NCBI GenBank assembly: GCA_963824885.1
Contig: CAWGQN010000004.1
Location: 62,001-126,000 of the forward strand
DNA: 64,000 bases
DNA from: CAWGQN01 sp963824885
Lineage (GTDB): Bacteria; Actinomycetota; Actinomycetes; Actinomycetales; Microbacteriaceae
Direction: 5' to 3'
This document shows positions 25,220 to 35,615 of the stretch, one piece after another. The notes below the pieces were generated by a model. It was not told the DNA's origin and did no database searches. It worked only from the letters and a program-made list of their open reading frames with translations. Within the stretch, counting starts at the first letter, position 1; each line of letters opens with the position of its first letter. The translations under genes were made by a program, and so were the position numbers.

Positions 25220-25839
25220 TCAACCAGTGATTCGGTCACCGCGACAGCGATGAGGGAGTTCTCAAGTTCGTCAAACGAGGCGCCCATTTTTTCGTGCAAG
25301 AAGACCGCGGCTTTAAAATCGACGAGGGCGTCAGAGAAGTTTTTGTTGTCAAAATGTGCTTTGCCGCGGTTTTGTACCGCGGCCGCCTCGAGCGATGTCC
25401 ACCCTCGGTCACGCGCTTCGTCGGCGCAAAGAGACAAGTCGCTCACCGCTGCGTCGAACTTTTTTCGATCGTGGAGCACTTGGGCCCGACGAATTCGCGC
25501 TCCGAGCTGAGCGTGGCGGTCCCCGGTAAATCGGGCCTGCCGCACCGCTTCGTTCGCCACGTCCCACGCGTCGTCGAGTCGACCAACGAGGCGCAAGAGC
25601 ACCGTTTTTTCGTTGAGGGCAGAAAGGCTCCGCAAATCGCCGATTTCAGCAAGCCGCTCACCTGCAGCGAGAAGATCAACTTTCTCCCGAAGAGTAGTGG
25701 GATCGTACCCAATGATGATGCTCAGGATGAACTCCTGGAGATGCCGCAGACGTGGGATGAGGTGAAGCGAGTGTGCCGCAAAAACAGCGAATATGCCTAC
25801 TCTAACGCCGGAGCGCGGCGCCGGTGTACAGCCTCGCAC
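25213..25839 (-). CDS. TPR-like helical-repeat protein
   Basis: About 165-208 residues of amphipathic helices in TPR-like pairs (EAVRQARFTGDRHAQLGAR, AVQNRGKAHFDNKNFSDAL and similar). It is probably a protein-interaction scaffold. The start is unclear. The first in-frame start, GTG at 25839, gives an unlikely N-terminus, while the helical repeat region starts around IIGYDPTTLREK. There AGGAG lies 6 bases before a CTG and slightly further before an ATT, but no ATG or GTG is present. Its end overlaps the SprT-like gene by 7 bp. Confidence 0.6.
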   Translation of the reverse strand: MRGCTPAPRSGVRVGIFAVFAAHSLHLIPRLRHLQEFILSIIIGYDPTTLREKVDLLAAGERLAEIGDLRSLSALNEKTVLLRLVGRLDDAWDVANEAVRQARFTGDRHAQLGARIRRAQVLHDRKKFDAAVSDLSLCADEARDRGWTSLEAAAVQNRGKAHFDNKNFSDALVDFKAAVFLHEKMGASFDELENSLIAVAVTESLVEW

Positions 25840-25845
25840 GTGTGA

Positions 25846-26769
25846 TCACGTTCTCGTGCGATTGCGAGATAGTTCAAAGAAACTGCGAGCGGGTGCGGGT
25901 GACCCGGTCGCGGTCGCGTCGGTGACGGTGGGCGCTCCCGCGACAAAAGCGATCAGGTCGGCGCCGTGGATCACTCGTGCGCGACCGAGGTCGCGAGCGA
26001 CACGGTGTGCCAGTTCGCCAACGGGCAAGGGGACGTGCGATCCAAGAATCACGATGTTGCCAAATCGCCGTGACGTGAGCGTTTGTTTTTCCACGATGAG
26101 AGCGACGTGCGCGAACACTGTGTGAAGCGTTGCGGCTTGACCGCGAGCGAACCCGAGTCCGGCTCCGTCGGTGACATTGACCGCGACAATCCCGCGGGGC
26201 GCGAGAATTGTTCTGACGATCACATAGAACTCGGCACTCGTTACGTGCGCGGGAATTTGCGCACCAGAAAAAACATCCGTCACGACAATGTGGGCGCACC
26301 CGTGCAGGCCGTTCGGAAGCGAGCCGAGCACCTCACGTGCGTCACCGATTCTGATGCGAATGTGTGCGCCGCGAGGAAGAGGCACTTCGGCGCGAACGAA
26401 GGCAATGAGGTCTCGCTCGAGTTCAACCACTTGTTGGCGAGATCCGGGCCGCGTCGCTGCGACGTAGCGAGGGAGCGTGAGGGCTCCTGCGCCGAGATGC
26501 ACGGCTGTAATCGGAGCGCGTTCGGGCGCGACCAGATCGATTGCGTGACCGATTCGGCGCACGTACTCAAATTCCAGGTGGTTCGGACGACAGACGTCGA
26601 CGTGCGATTGTGGGGTGCCGTCGACAACGAGCGTTATCGATCCGGGGGAGTGCCGATCTTCTTCGATCGTTGCCCGGTATCCCGATTCGGAAAGCAAAAT
26701 TGACTTTTCGGACACGGCCCGATTCTTCCGCGGGTTGTGGGGGTCGGCACGAGTAGACACTCCGGGCAT
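25846..26769 (-). CDS. Spermidine synthase-like methyltransferase-fold protein
   Basis: A 307-residue Rossmann-fold protein resembling stand-alone spermidine synthase-like proteins: HLGAGALTLPRYVAATRPG is the glycine-rich loop, QVVELERD the acidic residue after strand 2, and IVVTDVFSGAQIP the motif IV region. Polyamine synthesis is not certain, since many actinobacterial members lack demonstrated activity. The start may be ATG 26769 or GTG 26715; the latter gives VSEKSILLSESGY and has GGAAGA upstream. It is divergent from rpoB and shares its promoter region. Confidence 0.7.
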   Translation of the reverse strand: MPGVSTRADPHNPRKNRAVSEKSILLSESGYRATIEEDRHSPGSITLVVDGTPQSHVDVCRPNHLEFEYVRRIGHAIDLVAPERAPITAVHLGAGALTLPRYVAATRPGSRQQVVELERDLIAFVRAEVPLPRGAHIRIRIGDAREVLGSLPNGLHGCAHIVVTDVFSGAQIPAHVTSAEFYVIVRTILAPRGIVAVNVTDGAGLGFARGQAATLHTVFAHVALIVEKQTLTSRRFGNIVILGSHVPLPVGELAHRVARDLGRARVIHGADLIAFVAGAPTVTDATATGSPAPARSFFELSRNRTRT

Positions 26770-26840
26770 CTTGCCATATAGTTACTCTTTGCGCTCCCAG
26801 ACATTTTGTGCCTTCATATTGTGGTCGGCTTTGCGTATCG

Positions 26841-26870
26841 TTGACAACTCACTCTGACTCACAGTTACTA
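26841..26870 (+). promoter_or_regulatory. Probable rpoBC promoter
   Basis: TTGACA at 26841-26846 is a perfect -35 hexamer. A weak -10 (GTTACT or TTACTA, 17-18 bp downstream) ends near 26869-26870. The expected start site would leave a short leader before the GGAGG ribosome-binding site and the TTG start of rpoB at 26898. Positions are by inspection only. Confidence 0.5.
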
Positions 26871-26897
26871 GCCCTACGGGCCCCGGAGGTTATTTCA

Positions 26898-29800
26898 TTG
26901 GCTGCTGCGCGCATCGCAAACTCTAAAAAGCCGCTCAAGAACGGGCGCATCGCGTCGCGAGTGTCATTCGCAAAAATTGCCGACACACTGACGGTCCCCG
27001 ATCTGCTCGCGCTGCAGACTGAGAGTTTTGATTGGCTCGTCGGAGACGACGCATGGAAGAACCGCGTCGCGGATGCCAAGAAAGACGGTCGGCACGACCT
27101 CCCGAGCCGCAGCGGCCTCGACGAAATCTTCGAAGAGATTTCTCCAATCGAAGATCTCGGCGAAACGATGCAGTTGAGCTTCACGAACCCCTACCTCGAA
27201 CCCGAAAAGTACACAATCGACGATTGTAAGGAACGCGGTAAGACCTACGCTGCCCCGCTCTATGTCGAGGCCGAGTTTATGAATCACCTGACGGGCGAAA
27301 TTAAGACTCAGACGGTTTTCATGGGCGACTTCCCGCTCATGACCGAGCGAGGTACGTTCATTATCAACGGCACCGAGCGCGTCGTCGTTTCCCAGCTTGT
27401 TCGCAGTCCGGGCGTCTATTTCGAGCGCGCACAAGAAAAGACGTCGGACAAAGACATCTATTCGGCGCGGATCATTCCAAGTCGCGGCGCGTGGCTCGAA
27501 TTTGAGATCGATAAACGCGACCAAGTCGGTGTGCGAATCGATAGAAAGCGCAAGCAGTCGGTCACGGTTTTCCTCAAGGCCCTCGGGATGACGAGCGAAG
27601 AAATTCTCGAGCGGTTTAAGGGCTTTGACTCGATTGCGTTGACACTTGAAAAGGATTCCATCCTTACCAAAGAAGAGGCGCTGAAGGACATCTACCGCAA
27701 GTTGCGTCCCGGCGAACAAGTTGCCGCCGAAGCTGCGCGAGCACTTCTCGACAACTTCTACTTCAACTCGAAGCGCTACGATTTGGCAAAAGTGGGTCGC
27801 TACAAGATCAATCGCAAACTCGGTCTTGAGGCGCCGCTGACCGACTCGGTTCTCTCTATCGACGACGTTGTCGCAACGATCAAATACTTGGTGTCGCTGC
27901 ACGACTACCAGACGACGGTCCCGGGCACACGCGAGGGCAAAGCGGTTGACATTCGTCTCGACATCGACGACATCGACCACTTTGGAAATCGCCGGATTCG
28001 CGCGGTTGGCGAACTCATTCAAAACCAGGTTCGCACGGGTCTTTCCCGCATGGAGCGCGTCGTGCGCGAGCGAATGACGACTCAAGATATCGAGGCGATT
28101 ACCCCGCAAACCTTGATCAACGTGCGTCCCGTCGTCGCGGCGATCAAAGAATTCTTTGGCACGAGTCAACTCAGTCAGTTCATGGACCAGAACAATCCGC
28201 TCGCGGGTTTGACCCATAAGCGCCGATTGAGCGCGCTAGGCCCCGGCGGTCTGTCGCGTGAACGTGCCGGCGTCGAGGTGCGCGACGTGCACCCCTCGCA
28301 CTACGGTCGCATGTGTCCAATTGAAACTCCCGAGGGTCCGAATATCGGATTGATCGGTTCTCTCGCGTCGTTTGCGCGAATTAACTCGTTTGGTTTCATT
28401 GAAACGCCGTATCACAGGGTCGTCGACGGAAAAGTGACCGACGAGATCGACTACTTGACGGCGAGCGACGAAGACGAGTTTATTGTTGCCCAGGCAAATG
28501 CTCCGCTCACGAAAGAGTCGCGTTTTGCCGAGTCGACTGTTTTGGTTCGCCGGAAGGGCGGCGAAGTCGATCTTTTGCCCGCGAAAGAGGTTGACTACAT
28601 GGACGTCTCGCCGCGTCAAATGGTCTCGGTTGCGACGTCGCTCATTCCCTTCCTCGAACACGACGATGCCAACCGCGCCCTCATGGGCGCCAATATGCAG
28701 CGCCAGGCGGTCCCGCTCTTGCGCAGCGACAGCCCGCTCGTCGGAACCGGAATGGAGAGCTTTGCCGCAATCGACGCGGGTGATGTGCTCATCGCTGACG
28801 ACGCGGGTGTTGTGTCCGAAGTATCGGCCGACGCGGTCACGATGCAGCTCGACAAGGGTGGAACGAACACCGTTTATTTGCGGAAGTTCGACCGATCCAA
28901 CCAGGGAACGAGTTACAACCACCGTGTGATCGTGAGCGAGGGTGAACGAGTCGAGGCCGGCGAGGTACTCGCCGACGGCCCCGCAACCGAGAACGGCGAG
29001 CTCGCTCTCGGCAAAAACCTTCTTGTGGCGTTCATGCCGTGGGAGGGCCACAATTTCGAAGACGCGATCATTCTGAGCCAAAACCTCGTGAAAGACGACG
29101 TGCTTTCGTCAATCCACATCGAGGAATACGAAGTCGACGCACGCGACACGAAACTGGGCAAAGAGGAGATCACTCGCGATTTGCCCAACGTGAGTCCTGA
29201 GCTGCTTGCCGATCTTGACGAGCGTGGCATTATTCGAATTGGGGCCGAGGTTCGACCCGGCGACTTCTTGGTTGGCAAAGTGACCCCAAAGGGTGAAACC
29301 GAATTGTCAGCAGAGGAACGCTTGCTTCGCGCGATCTTCAACGAAAAGAGCCGTGAAGTGCGCGACACGTCGCTCAAGGTTCCCCACGGCGAGCAAGGCA
29401 CGATCATCGGCGTCAAGGTCTTCGATACAGAAAACGATGACGAGCTGGGTTCGGGCGTCAATCAGCGGGTTGTCGTCTACATCGCTCAAAAGCGCAAAAT
29501 CACCGAGGGCGATAAACTTGCGGGCCGTCACGGAAACAAAGGGGTCATCTCGAAGATTTTGCCCGTCGAAGACATGCCATTCCTCGCTGACGGGACTCCC
29601 GTCGATGTCGTTCTCAACCCGCTCGGTGTGCCCGGCCGCATGAATTTTGGGCAGGTGCTTGAGATTCACCTCGGGTGGATCGCGAAGAACGGGTGGAACA
29701 TTGCGGGGAAGCCGTCGTGGGCCAATCGCCTTCCCGAGGCGGCGCTCAGTGCCGAGCCGAACACGAAGCTCGCAACGCCAGTTTTCGATGGCGCCTCGGA

Positions 29801-30389
29801 AGAAGAAATCGCGGGGTTGCTTGAGTCAACCACCGTGACACGAGACGGCGTGCGTCTCATTGACGCGACCGGAAAAGCGCAGCTTTTTGATGGCCGTTCG
29901 GGCGAGCTGTTTCCCCATCCGGTCTCGGTTGGATACATGTACATTCTGAAGCTGCACCACCTCGTTGACGACAAGATTCACGCTCGTTCGACGGGGCCAT
30001 ACTCCATGATCACCCAACAGCCGCTCGGTGGAAAAGCGCAATTCGGTGGACAGCGTTTTGGCGAAATGGAGGTGTGGGCGCTCGAGGCATACGGTGCCGC
30101 GTACGCTCTTCAAGAGCTTCTGACAATCAAGTCCGACGATATCCTCGGCCGCGTCAAGGTGTACGAGGCGATCGTCAAGGGAGCGAACATCCAAGAGCCC
30201 GGCATACCCGAGAGTTTCAAGGTGCTCATTAAAGAGATGCAGTCACTTTGTCTCAACGTCGAGGTCCTTTCTTCGGACGGGACCGCGGTGAGTTTGCGTG
30301 ACACTGACGAAGAGGTGTTCCGTGCTGCGGAAGAACTCGGCATCAATATCTCTACCCGGTTTGAGAATTCGTCAATCGACGAAATTTGA
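26898..30389 (+). CDS. rpoB: DNA-directed RNA polymerase subunit beta
   Basis: An 1163-residue catalytic subunit. The TTG at 26898 follows CGGAGG with suitable spacing and gives MAAARIANSKKPLKNGRIAS. The rifampicin region reads GTSQLSQFMDQNNPLAGL with Gln, Asp, His, Arg and Ser at the usual resistance sites, so the sequence looks rifampicin sensitive. The ETPEGPNIGLI motif and the C-terminal LGGKAQFGGQRFGEMEVWALEA are intact. It is followed 46 bp downstream by rpoC. Confidence 0.98.
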   Translation: MAAARIANSKKPLKNGRIASRVSFAKIADTLTVPDLLALQTESFDWLVGDDAWKNRVADAKKDGRHDLPSRSGLDEIFEEISPIEDLGETMQLSFTNPYLEPEKYTIDDCKERGKTYAAPLYVEAEFMNHLTGEIKTQTVFMGDFPLMTERGTFIINGTERVVVSQLVRSPGVYFERAQEKTSDKDIYSARIIPSRGAWLEFEIDKRDQVGVRIDRKRKQSVTVFLKALGMTSEEILERFKGFDSIALTLEKDSILTKEEALKDIYRKLRPGEQVAAEAARALLDNFYFNSKRYDLAKVGRYKINRKLGLEAPLTDSVLSIDDVVATIKYLVSLHDYQTTVPGTREGKAVDIRLDIDDIDHFGNRRIRAVGELIQNQVRTGLSRMERVVRERMTTQDIEAITPQTLINVRPVVAAIKEFFGTSQLSQFMDQNNPLAGLTHKRRLSALGPGGLSRERAGVEVRDVHPSHYGRMCPIETPEGPNIGLIGSLASFARINSFGFIETPYHRVVDGKVTDEIDYLTASDEDEFIVAQANAPLTKESRFAESTVLVRRKGGEVDLLPAKEVDYMDVSPRQMVSVATSLIPFLEHDDANRALMGANMQRQAVPLLRSDSPLVGTGMESFAAIDAGDVLIADDAGVVSEVSADAVTMQLDKGGTNTVYLRKFDRSNQGTSYNHRVIVSEGERVEAGEVLADGPATENGELALGKNLLVAFMPWEGHNFEDAIILSQNLVKDDVLSSIHIEEYEVDARDTKLGKEEITRDLPNVSPELLADLDERGIIRIGAEVRPGDFLVGKVTPKGETELSAEERLLRAIFNEKSREVRDTSLKVPHGEQGTIIGVKVFDTENDDELGSGVNQRVVVYIAQKRKITEGDKLAGRHGNKGVISKILPVEDMPFLADGTPVDVVLNPLGVPGRMNFGQVLEIHLGWIAKNGWNIAGKPSWANRLPEAALSAEPNTKLATPVFDGASEEEIAGLLESTTVTRDGVRLIDATGKAQLFDGRSGELFPHPVSVGYMYILKLHHLVDDKIHARSTGPYSMITQQPLGGKAQFGGQRFGEMEVWALEAYGAAYALQELLTIKSDDILGRVKVYEAIVKGANIQEPGIPESFKVLIKEMQSLCLNVEVLSSDGTAVSLRDTDEEVFRAAEELGINISTRFENSSIDEI

Positions 30390-30435
30390 TCGGTTGCACT
30401 GACGACTACTTTTTTTTCCGAGGAAAGAAGGAAAA

Positions 30436-33400
30436 TTGCTCGACGTTACTACTTTTGACGAGCTTCGTATTGGCCTAGCGACCGCCGATGATATTCGTCG
30501 CTGGTCGCACGGTGAGGTTAAGAAGCCCGAGACGATCAATTATCGAACCCTCAAGCCAGAGAAAGATGGCCTGTTCGGCGAGCAGATTTTTGGGCCGAGT
30601 CGCGATTGGGAGTGCTCGTGCGGCAAGTACAAGCGTGTGCGGTTCAAGGGGATCGTGTGTGAACGCTGTGGTGTAGAGGTCACGAAGTCGTCGGTTCGGC
30701 GGGAACGCATGGGGCACATCGAACTTGCCGCCCCGGTAACGCACATTTGGTATTTCAAGGGCGTTCCGTCTCGCCTCGGTTACTTGCTTGACATGGCACC
30801 GAAAGACCTTGAGAAGGTCATCTATTTTGCCGCGTACATGGTCATTAGCGTGGACGTGGACGGGCGTCACCAAGACATGCCGGGTCTCGAGAACGAGCTT
30901 CGGCTCGAGATCAAAACGCTCGCGGATCAGCGCGATTCTCGAATCGCTGATCGACTGAGCCGTCTTGAGACCGATCTCGCGGCGCTCGAGGCGGACGGCG
31001 CGAAGAGCGACCAGAAACGCCGAGCCAAAGACGGTGCCGAAAAAGAGATGGCGCAGATCCGCAAGTCGATTGACGAGGATATTTCTCGGCTCGAGCGCGT
31101 GTGGGACGAGTTCCGGAGTCTCAAGGTGGGCGATCTCAAACCGGAAGACGCGGTTTTCAATGAGCTTGTCGACCGCTTTGGTGTGTACTTCGAGGCGCAC
31201 ATGGGCGCGGAAGCAATCAAACAGCGCTTGCTCGATTTCGATCTCGTTGCGGAATCCGAAACGTTGCACTCGCAAATTGCCGAGGGGAAGGGTCAAAAGA
31301 AGATCCGCGCTATTAAGCGGTTGAGGGTCGTGAACTCGTTCGTCCAAACGGGCAACTCCCCCGCGGCGATGGTGCTTGATTGCGTGCCTGTCATTCCGCC
31401 CGAGCTTCGTCCGATGGTGCAACTCGACGGTGGGCGTTTTGCCACGAGTGACCTCAACGACTTGTATCGCCGCTGTATTAATCGAAACAATCGCTTGCGT
31501 CGGCTGCTCGATCTCGGTGCGCCCGAAATCATTGTGAACAACGAGAAGCGAATGCTTCAAGAAGCGGTTGACGCGTTGTTTGACAATGGGCGTCGTGGGC
31601 GTCCGGTCACGGGAACCGGCAACCGCGCGCTCAAGTCTTTGAGCGACATGCTCAAGGGAAAGCAGGGCCGCTTTCGCCAAAACCTGCTCGGTAAGCGCGT
31701 TGACTATTCCGGCCGATCCGTGATCGTGGTGGGTCCGCAGCTTAAACTCCATCAGTGCGGATTGCCCAAGCAAATGGCGCTTGAACTGTTCAAGCCCTTT
31801 GTTATCAAGCGCTTGATCGACTTGAGCCACGCTCAGAACATCAAGGCGGCGAAGCGCATGGTCGAGCGCAGTCGGCCCCACGTGTGGGATGTGCTCGAAG
31901 AGATAATCCGCGAGCGTCCGGTGCTCCTCAACCGAGCACCGACTCTGCACCGCTTGGGGATCCAAGCGTTCGAACCGCAGCTCGTCGAGGGGAAAGCAAT
32001 CCAGCTGCACCCGCTCGTTTGCGCGGCGTTCAACGCCGACTTCGATGGTGACCAGATGGCGGTGCACTTGCCTTTGTCGGTCGAAGCGCAAGCAGAAGCG
32101 CGCATCCTTATGCTCGCGTCGAACAACATCTTGAAGCCGTCAGATGGGCGCCCGGTAACCTTGCCGACTCAAGATATGATTATCGGCTTGCACCACTTGA
32201 CGACCCTCAAGGATGGTGCTGTCGGAGAAGGGCGGGTTTTCTCGTCTGTCGCGGAAGCCATTCTTGCAATGGATCAGGGTTCCCTCGCGCTCAACGCGAA
32301 AGTCCGGATTCGCCTCTCGGATGTGGCGTTTGCCGAGGATGACGTTCCCGAGGGATTCTCGGGTGGCACGGTTCTTCTCGAAACGACTCTCGGTCGGGCT
32401 CTGTTTAATGAGGCGTTGCCCGTTGGATATCCCTACGTCGAGGCGGTGGCTGACAAGGGCCAACTCTCGACAATCGTTAACGATCTTGCGGAACGGTACC
32501 CGAAGGTCGAGGTCGCCGCGACGCTTGACCGAATCAAAGATGCCGGCTTCCATTGGGCCACGCGCTCGGGAGTCACGGTCGCGCTCTCTGACATCTTGAC
32601 TCCGCCGAACAAGCGCGAGATCGTCGCGGGGTATGAGAAGAAGGCGGCAAAGGTTCAAGCGGAGTTCGACAAGGGACTCACGACCGATATCGAGCGTCGT
32701 CAAGAACTCGTCAAGATTTGGACGGATGCCACGGTCGAGGTTTCCGATGCCATGCGCGCGAATTTCCCCGAAGACAACACCATTAATCGCATGGTGAAGT
32801 CGGGTGCTCGCGGTAATTGGTTGCAAGTTCGCAACATTGCGGGCATGCGCGGCCTCGTCAATAACCCGAAGGGCGAGATTATCCCGCGCCCGATTATTTC
32901 GAGTTATCGTGAGGGTCTTTCGGTGGCCGAGTACTTCATTGCAACGCACGGCGCTCGCAAGGGTCTCGCCGATACCGCTCTTCGTACGGCTGACTCGGGG
33001 TATTTGACGCGTCGACTGGTTGATGTCTCGCAAGATGTCATTATCCGCGAACCGGACTGCGGTACCGCCAAGGGTCTCGAATTGGCCATTGCCGATCACG
33101 ATTCGACCGGCACGCTCATTCGCGATGTCAACGTCGAGAATTCGGTGTATGCGCGCAGTCTCGCTGCTGACGCGACTGACCCCGACGGCGGTGTCGTGGC
33201 GCACGCGGGCGACGATGTCGGCGACGTGCTGATCGACACGCTCGTCGCGGCGGGAGTGACGGCGATCAAAGTGCGGTCTGTCCTCACGTGTGAATCGGGG
33301 ATCGGAGTGTGTGCCGCGTGTTATGGGCGCTCGCTCGCGACCGGGAAGCTTGTTGATATTGGTGAGGCGGTGGGTATTATCGCCGCCCAGTCCATCGGTG

Positions 33401-34314
33401 AGCCGGGGACGCAGCTGACAATGCGGACGTTCCACACGGGTGGCTCCGCGTCGGCAGATGACATTACTCAGGGGCTTCCGCGCGTTCAAGAGCTGTTTGA
33501 AGCGCGCACTCCGAAAGGGGCTTCTCCGATTGCCGAGGCCGCGGGTCGCATTACGATCGAAGACACCGACCGCAGTCGCCGCCTCATCCTTGCGCCCGAC
33601 AACGGGGACGAGCCGATTTCCTACCCGGTACTCAAGCGTTCAACGCTTCTCGTCGAAGATGGCGCGCATGTCGAACTCGGGCAGCAGCTTCATATTGGAG
33701 CGATCGACCCGAAAGAGGTTCTTCGAGTCAAAGGTGTTCGAGAAGTGCAACGGCACCTCGTCGGCGGCGTGCAGGGCGTCTATCGCTCGCAGGGTGTGCC
33801 GATTCATGACAAACACATTGAGGTCATCGTGCGGCAAATGCTTCGAAAGGTCACCGTTGTTGACCACGGCGATACCGAACTATTGCCGGGTGAACTCGTT
33901 GACCGCGCGCGGTACAACGAAATCAACCGGGCGGCGCTGACCGAAGGGAAGAAGACGGCATCTGCCCGTCAAGAAGTTATGGGTATCACGAAGGCGTCGC
34001 TTGCGACAGAATCGTGGTTGTCGGCGGCGTCGTTCCAAGAGACGACGCGAGTGCTCACTCAAGCCGCGATGGAGGGGAAGAGTGACCCGTTGATGGGGCT
34101 GAAAGAAAATGTCATTATCGGCAAGCTCATTCCCGCGGGAACCGGGTTGGCCCGGTATCGCAATGTCACCGTTGAGGCTACCGAGGAGGCGAAGGCCGAG
34201 CGATACCCCAACCGTATCTTCAATGAAGATGCTGCTTTTAGCGAATCGGACTTGAGTTTCGCCGACTTTGACAGTTTCTCGTCTGACGATTTCGCTCCCG
34301 GTGCCTACAACTAG
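30436..34314 (+). CDS. rpoC: DNA-directed RNA polymerase subunit beta'
   Basis: A 1292-residue subunit. The TTG start follows AGAAGGAAAA and gives MLDVTTFDELRIGLA. The N-terminal zinc site has CSCGKY and CERCG, the active-site Mg motif reads NADFDGDQM, and the trigger-loop region is GEPGTQLTMRTFHTGG. The second zinc site (CESGIGVCAACYG) is also intact. No insertion or inactivating change is seen. No promoter separates it from rpoB. Confidence 0.98.
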   Translation: MLDVTTFDELRIGLATADDIRRWSHGEVKKPETINYRTLKPEKDGLFGEQIFGPSRDWECSCGKYKRVRFKGIVCERCGVEVTKSSVRRERMGHIELAAPVTHIWYFKGVPSRLGYLLDMAPKDLEKVIYFAAYMVISVDVDGRHQDMPGLENELRLEIKTLADQRDSRIADRLSRLETDLAALEADGAKSDQKRRAKDGAEKEMAQIRKSIDEDISRLERVWDEFRSLKVGDLKPEDAVFNELVDRFGVYFEAHMGAEAIKQRLLDFDLVAESETLHSQIAEGKGQKKIRAIKRLRVVNSFVQTGNSPAAMVLDCVPVIPPELRPMVQLDGGRFATSDLNDLYRRCINRNNRLRRLLDLGAPEIIVNNEKRMLQEAVDALFDNGRRGRPVTGTGNRALKSLSDMLKGKQGRFRQNLLGKRVDYSGRSVIVVGPQLKLHQCGLPKQMALELFKPFVIKRLIDLSHAQNIKAAKRMVERSRPHVWDVLEEIIRERPVLLNRAPTLHRLGIQAFEPQLVEGKAIQLHPLVCAAFNADFDGDQMAVHLPLSVEAQAEARILMLASNNILKPSDGRPVTLPTQDMIIGLHHLTTLKDGAVGEGRVFSSVAEAILAMDQGSLALNAKVRIRLSDVAFAEDDVPEGFSGGTVLLETTLGRALFNEALPVGYPYVEAVADKGQLSTIVNDLAERYPKVEVAATLDRIKDAGFHWATRSGVTVALSDILTPPNKREIVAGYEKKAAKVQAEFDKGLTTDIERRQELVKIWTDATVEVSDAMRANFPEDNTINRMVKSGARGNWLQVRNIAGMRGLVNNPKGEIIPRPIISSYREGLSVAEYFIATHGARKGLADTALRTADSGYLTRRLVDVSQDVIIREPDCGTAKGLELAIADHDSTGTLIRDVNVENSVYARSLAADATDPDGGVVAHAGDDVGDVLIDTLVAAGVTAIKVRSVLTCESGIGVCAACYGRSLATGKLVDIGEAVGIIAAQSIGEPGTQLTMRTFHTGGSASADDITQGLPRVQELFEARTPKGASPIAEAAGRITIEDTDRSRRLILAPDNGDEPISYPVLKRSTLLVEDGAHVELGQQLHIGAIDPKEVLRVKGVREVQRHLVGGVQGVYRSQGVPIHDKHIEVIVRQMLRKVTVVDHGDTELLPGELVDRARYNEINRAALTEGKKTASARQEVMGITKASLATESWLSAASFQETTRVLTQAAMEGKSDPLMGLKENVIIGKLIPAGTGLARYRNVTVEATEEAKAERYPNRIFNEDAAFSESDLSFADFDSFSSDDFAPGAYN

Positions 34315-34425
34315 TAAATTTCACGACGAGCTTCTCTTATCGATAGAGATTCACGATGCGTCGAGTGTCGTGCCGATAAGATGGTCGGCGATGTGTCGTC
34401 GGCCAATACGTGAGGAGAAACACCT

Positions 34426-35094
34426 GTGAGCGATGACCCACGAGGCGACGTCGCCGTGGAACCGCACGCTGACGAATTATCGTCGAAGAAACCCGCGCGG
34501 GGCGGCACTAAGTCACCACTCATCGTTACCGGGCTGATCTTCTTGTTTGCTGTGCTTTCTTACGCCGTTCTGCTTGCCCTTGCCGCTATTGGAGTGCTGC
34601 AGGCGGGAGCATTCGTCAACCAGGGGACCGCGCAAGTGGGCATCTATCTGGTGGCACCGGCGTTCTACCTTCCGATCGTGGTTTTCGCTGCGGCGTTTTT
34701 TGCTTTGGTGTTCTTGGTTAATCGAACGTGGCAATCAAAGTACGTGGCCGGCGGGTTCGTCATTGCGATTATCGTTTATTTTTCGGCGATTGGTGGAGCG
34801 CTGCTGACGGTTTCCGCGTGGACCCTTTCGTCCATGCAGTTCGACGCTTTCTTGGTTCAGGTTGCGACGAGTCCGCTCATTCTCGCCGCGGCAATCGTCG
34901 CGCGCGAAATCCCCGTGTGGTTTGGAGCGTGGATTCGCGCACGTGACCGCCCCAAAAGAGAAACGACGGACGCGGCACACGACGACGATGCGCACGCGCG
35001 CGAGGCACACAAAGACGAAGACGAACGCGCACGCGATGCACGGTCAGAACCCTCGCTCTCGCCGTCGGCCACGACTCCTATTACGTATGACTAG
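34426..35094 (+). CDS. Four-helix membrane protein downstream of rpoC
   Basis: A 222-residue protein with a polar N-terminus, four hydrophobic segments (about 33-58, 72-101, 108-127, 140-163), and an Asp/His/Glu/Arg-rich disordered cytoplasmic tail of about 55 residues. The GTG is preceded by GAGGAGAAA. I do not recognise the family. It is followed after 29 bp by another membrane protein on the same strand, so the two probably form an operon. Confidence 0.7.
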   Translation: MSDDPRGDVAVEPHADELSSKKPARGGTKSPLIVTGLIFLFAVLSYAVLLALAAIGVLQAGAFVNQGTAQVGIYLVAPAFYLPIVVFAAAFFALVFLVNRTWQSKYVAGGFVIAIIVYFSAIGGALLTVSAWTLSSMQFDAFLVQVATSPLILAAAIVAREIPVWFGAWIRARDRPKRETTDAAHDDDAHAREAHKDEDERARDARSEPSLSPSATTPITYD

Positions 35095-35123
35095 GGTGCC
35101 ACGTCGGTCGAGGCCGTGACGCC

Positions 35124-35615
35124 GTGGGGGGAACAATTGATCGGCGCTTTCGCGTGTTGGTCGCAAGTTTTTCCGCAACTCTCTATCTTGCATTGCTGAT
35201 CGCGGCCCTCGGCCTCATCGGCTTAATAACGAATAGCGAGGTCATAGCGGGCCCCTCACGAGGGCCACTACTCGGACCCGCAATGGTTGCCGCGGCGGTG
35301 TCCGCGATGCTGGTCGGGTGCGTGCGCGCCTCACGAACCGCGCGAGCCGAAACCCGGCGCATTTCGGTCACGAGGGCGATTGTGGTGGGCCTCGTGGCGT
35401 ATCTTTCCTATGTATTAGTCGGTGGTGTCGCAGTTGCTATCGGCGCGGGAAGCGCGGTAGCGGGGGTCGTTTTCGTGAGCGAAATTGTGGTCACTCCGTT
35501 TTCCGTATCGGTCGGAATTCTCGCGACCGTCGCGACGATCATGTTTGAGGTGGCAATTGATTATCGGATGCGACACGATGATCGCCCTCGCTGGCCGTGG
35601 GAGCGCCACATTTGA
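35124..35615 (+). CDS. Four-helix membrane protein (DUF6121-like)
   Basis: A 163-residue protein with hydrophobic segments about 12-34, 48-66, 88-108 and 114-140 and a short basic C-terminus ending RWPWERHI. The GTG start lies after a GC-rich stretch with no strong Shine-Dalgarno. I recall similar proteins from Micrococcales between rpoC and rpsL; the DUF number is from memory and uncertain. The function is unknown. Confidence 0.6.
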   Translation: MGGTIDRRFRVLVASFSATLYLALLIAALGLIGLITNSEVIAGPSRGPLLGPAMVAAAVSAMLVGCVRASRTARAETRRISVTRAIVVGLVAYLSYVLVGGVAVAIGAGSAVAGVVFVSEIVVTPFSVSVGILATVATIMFEVAIDYRMRHDDRPRWPWERHI

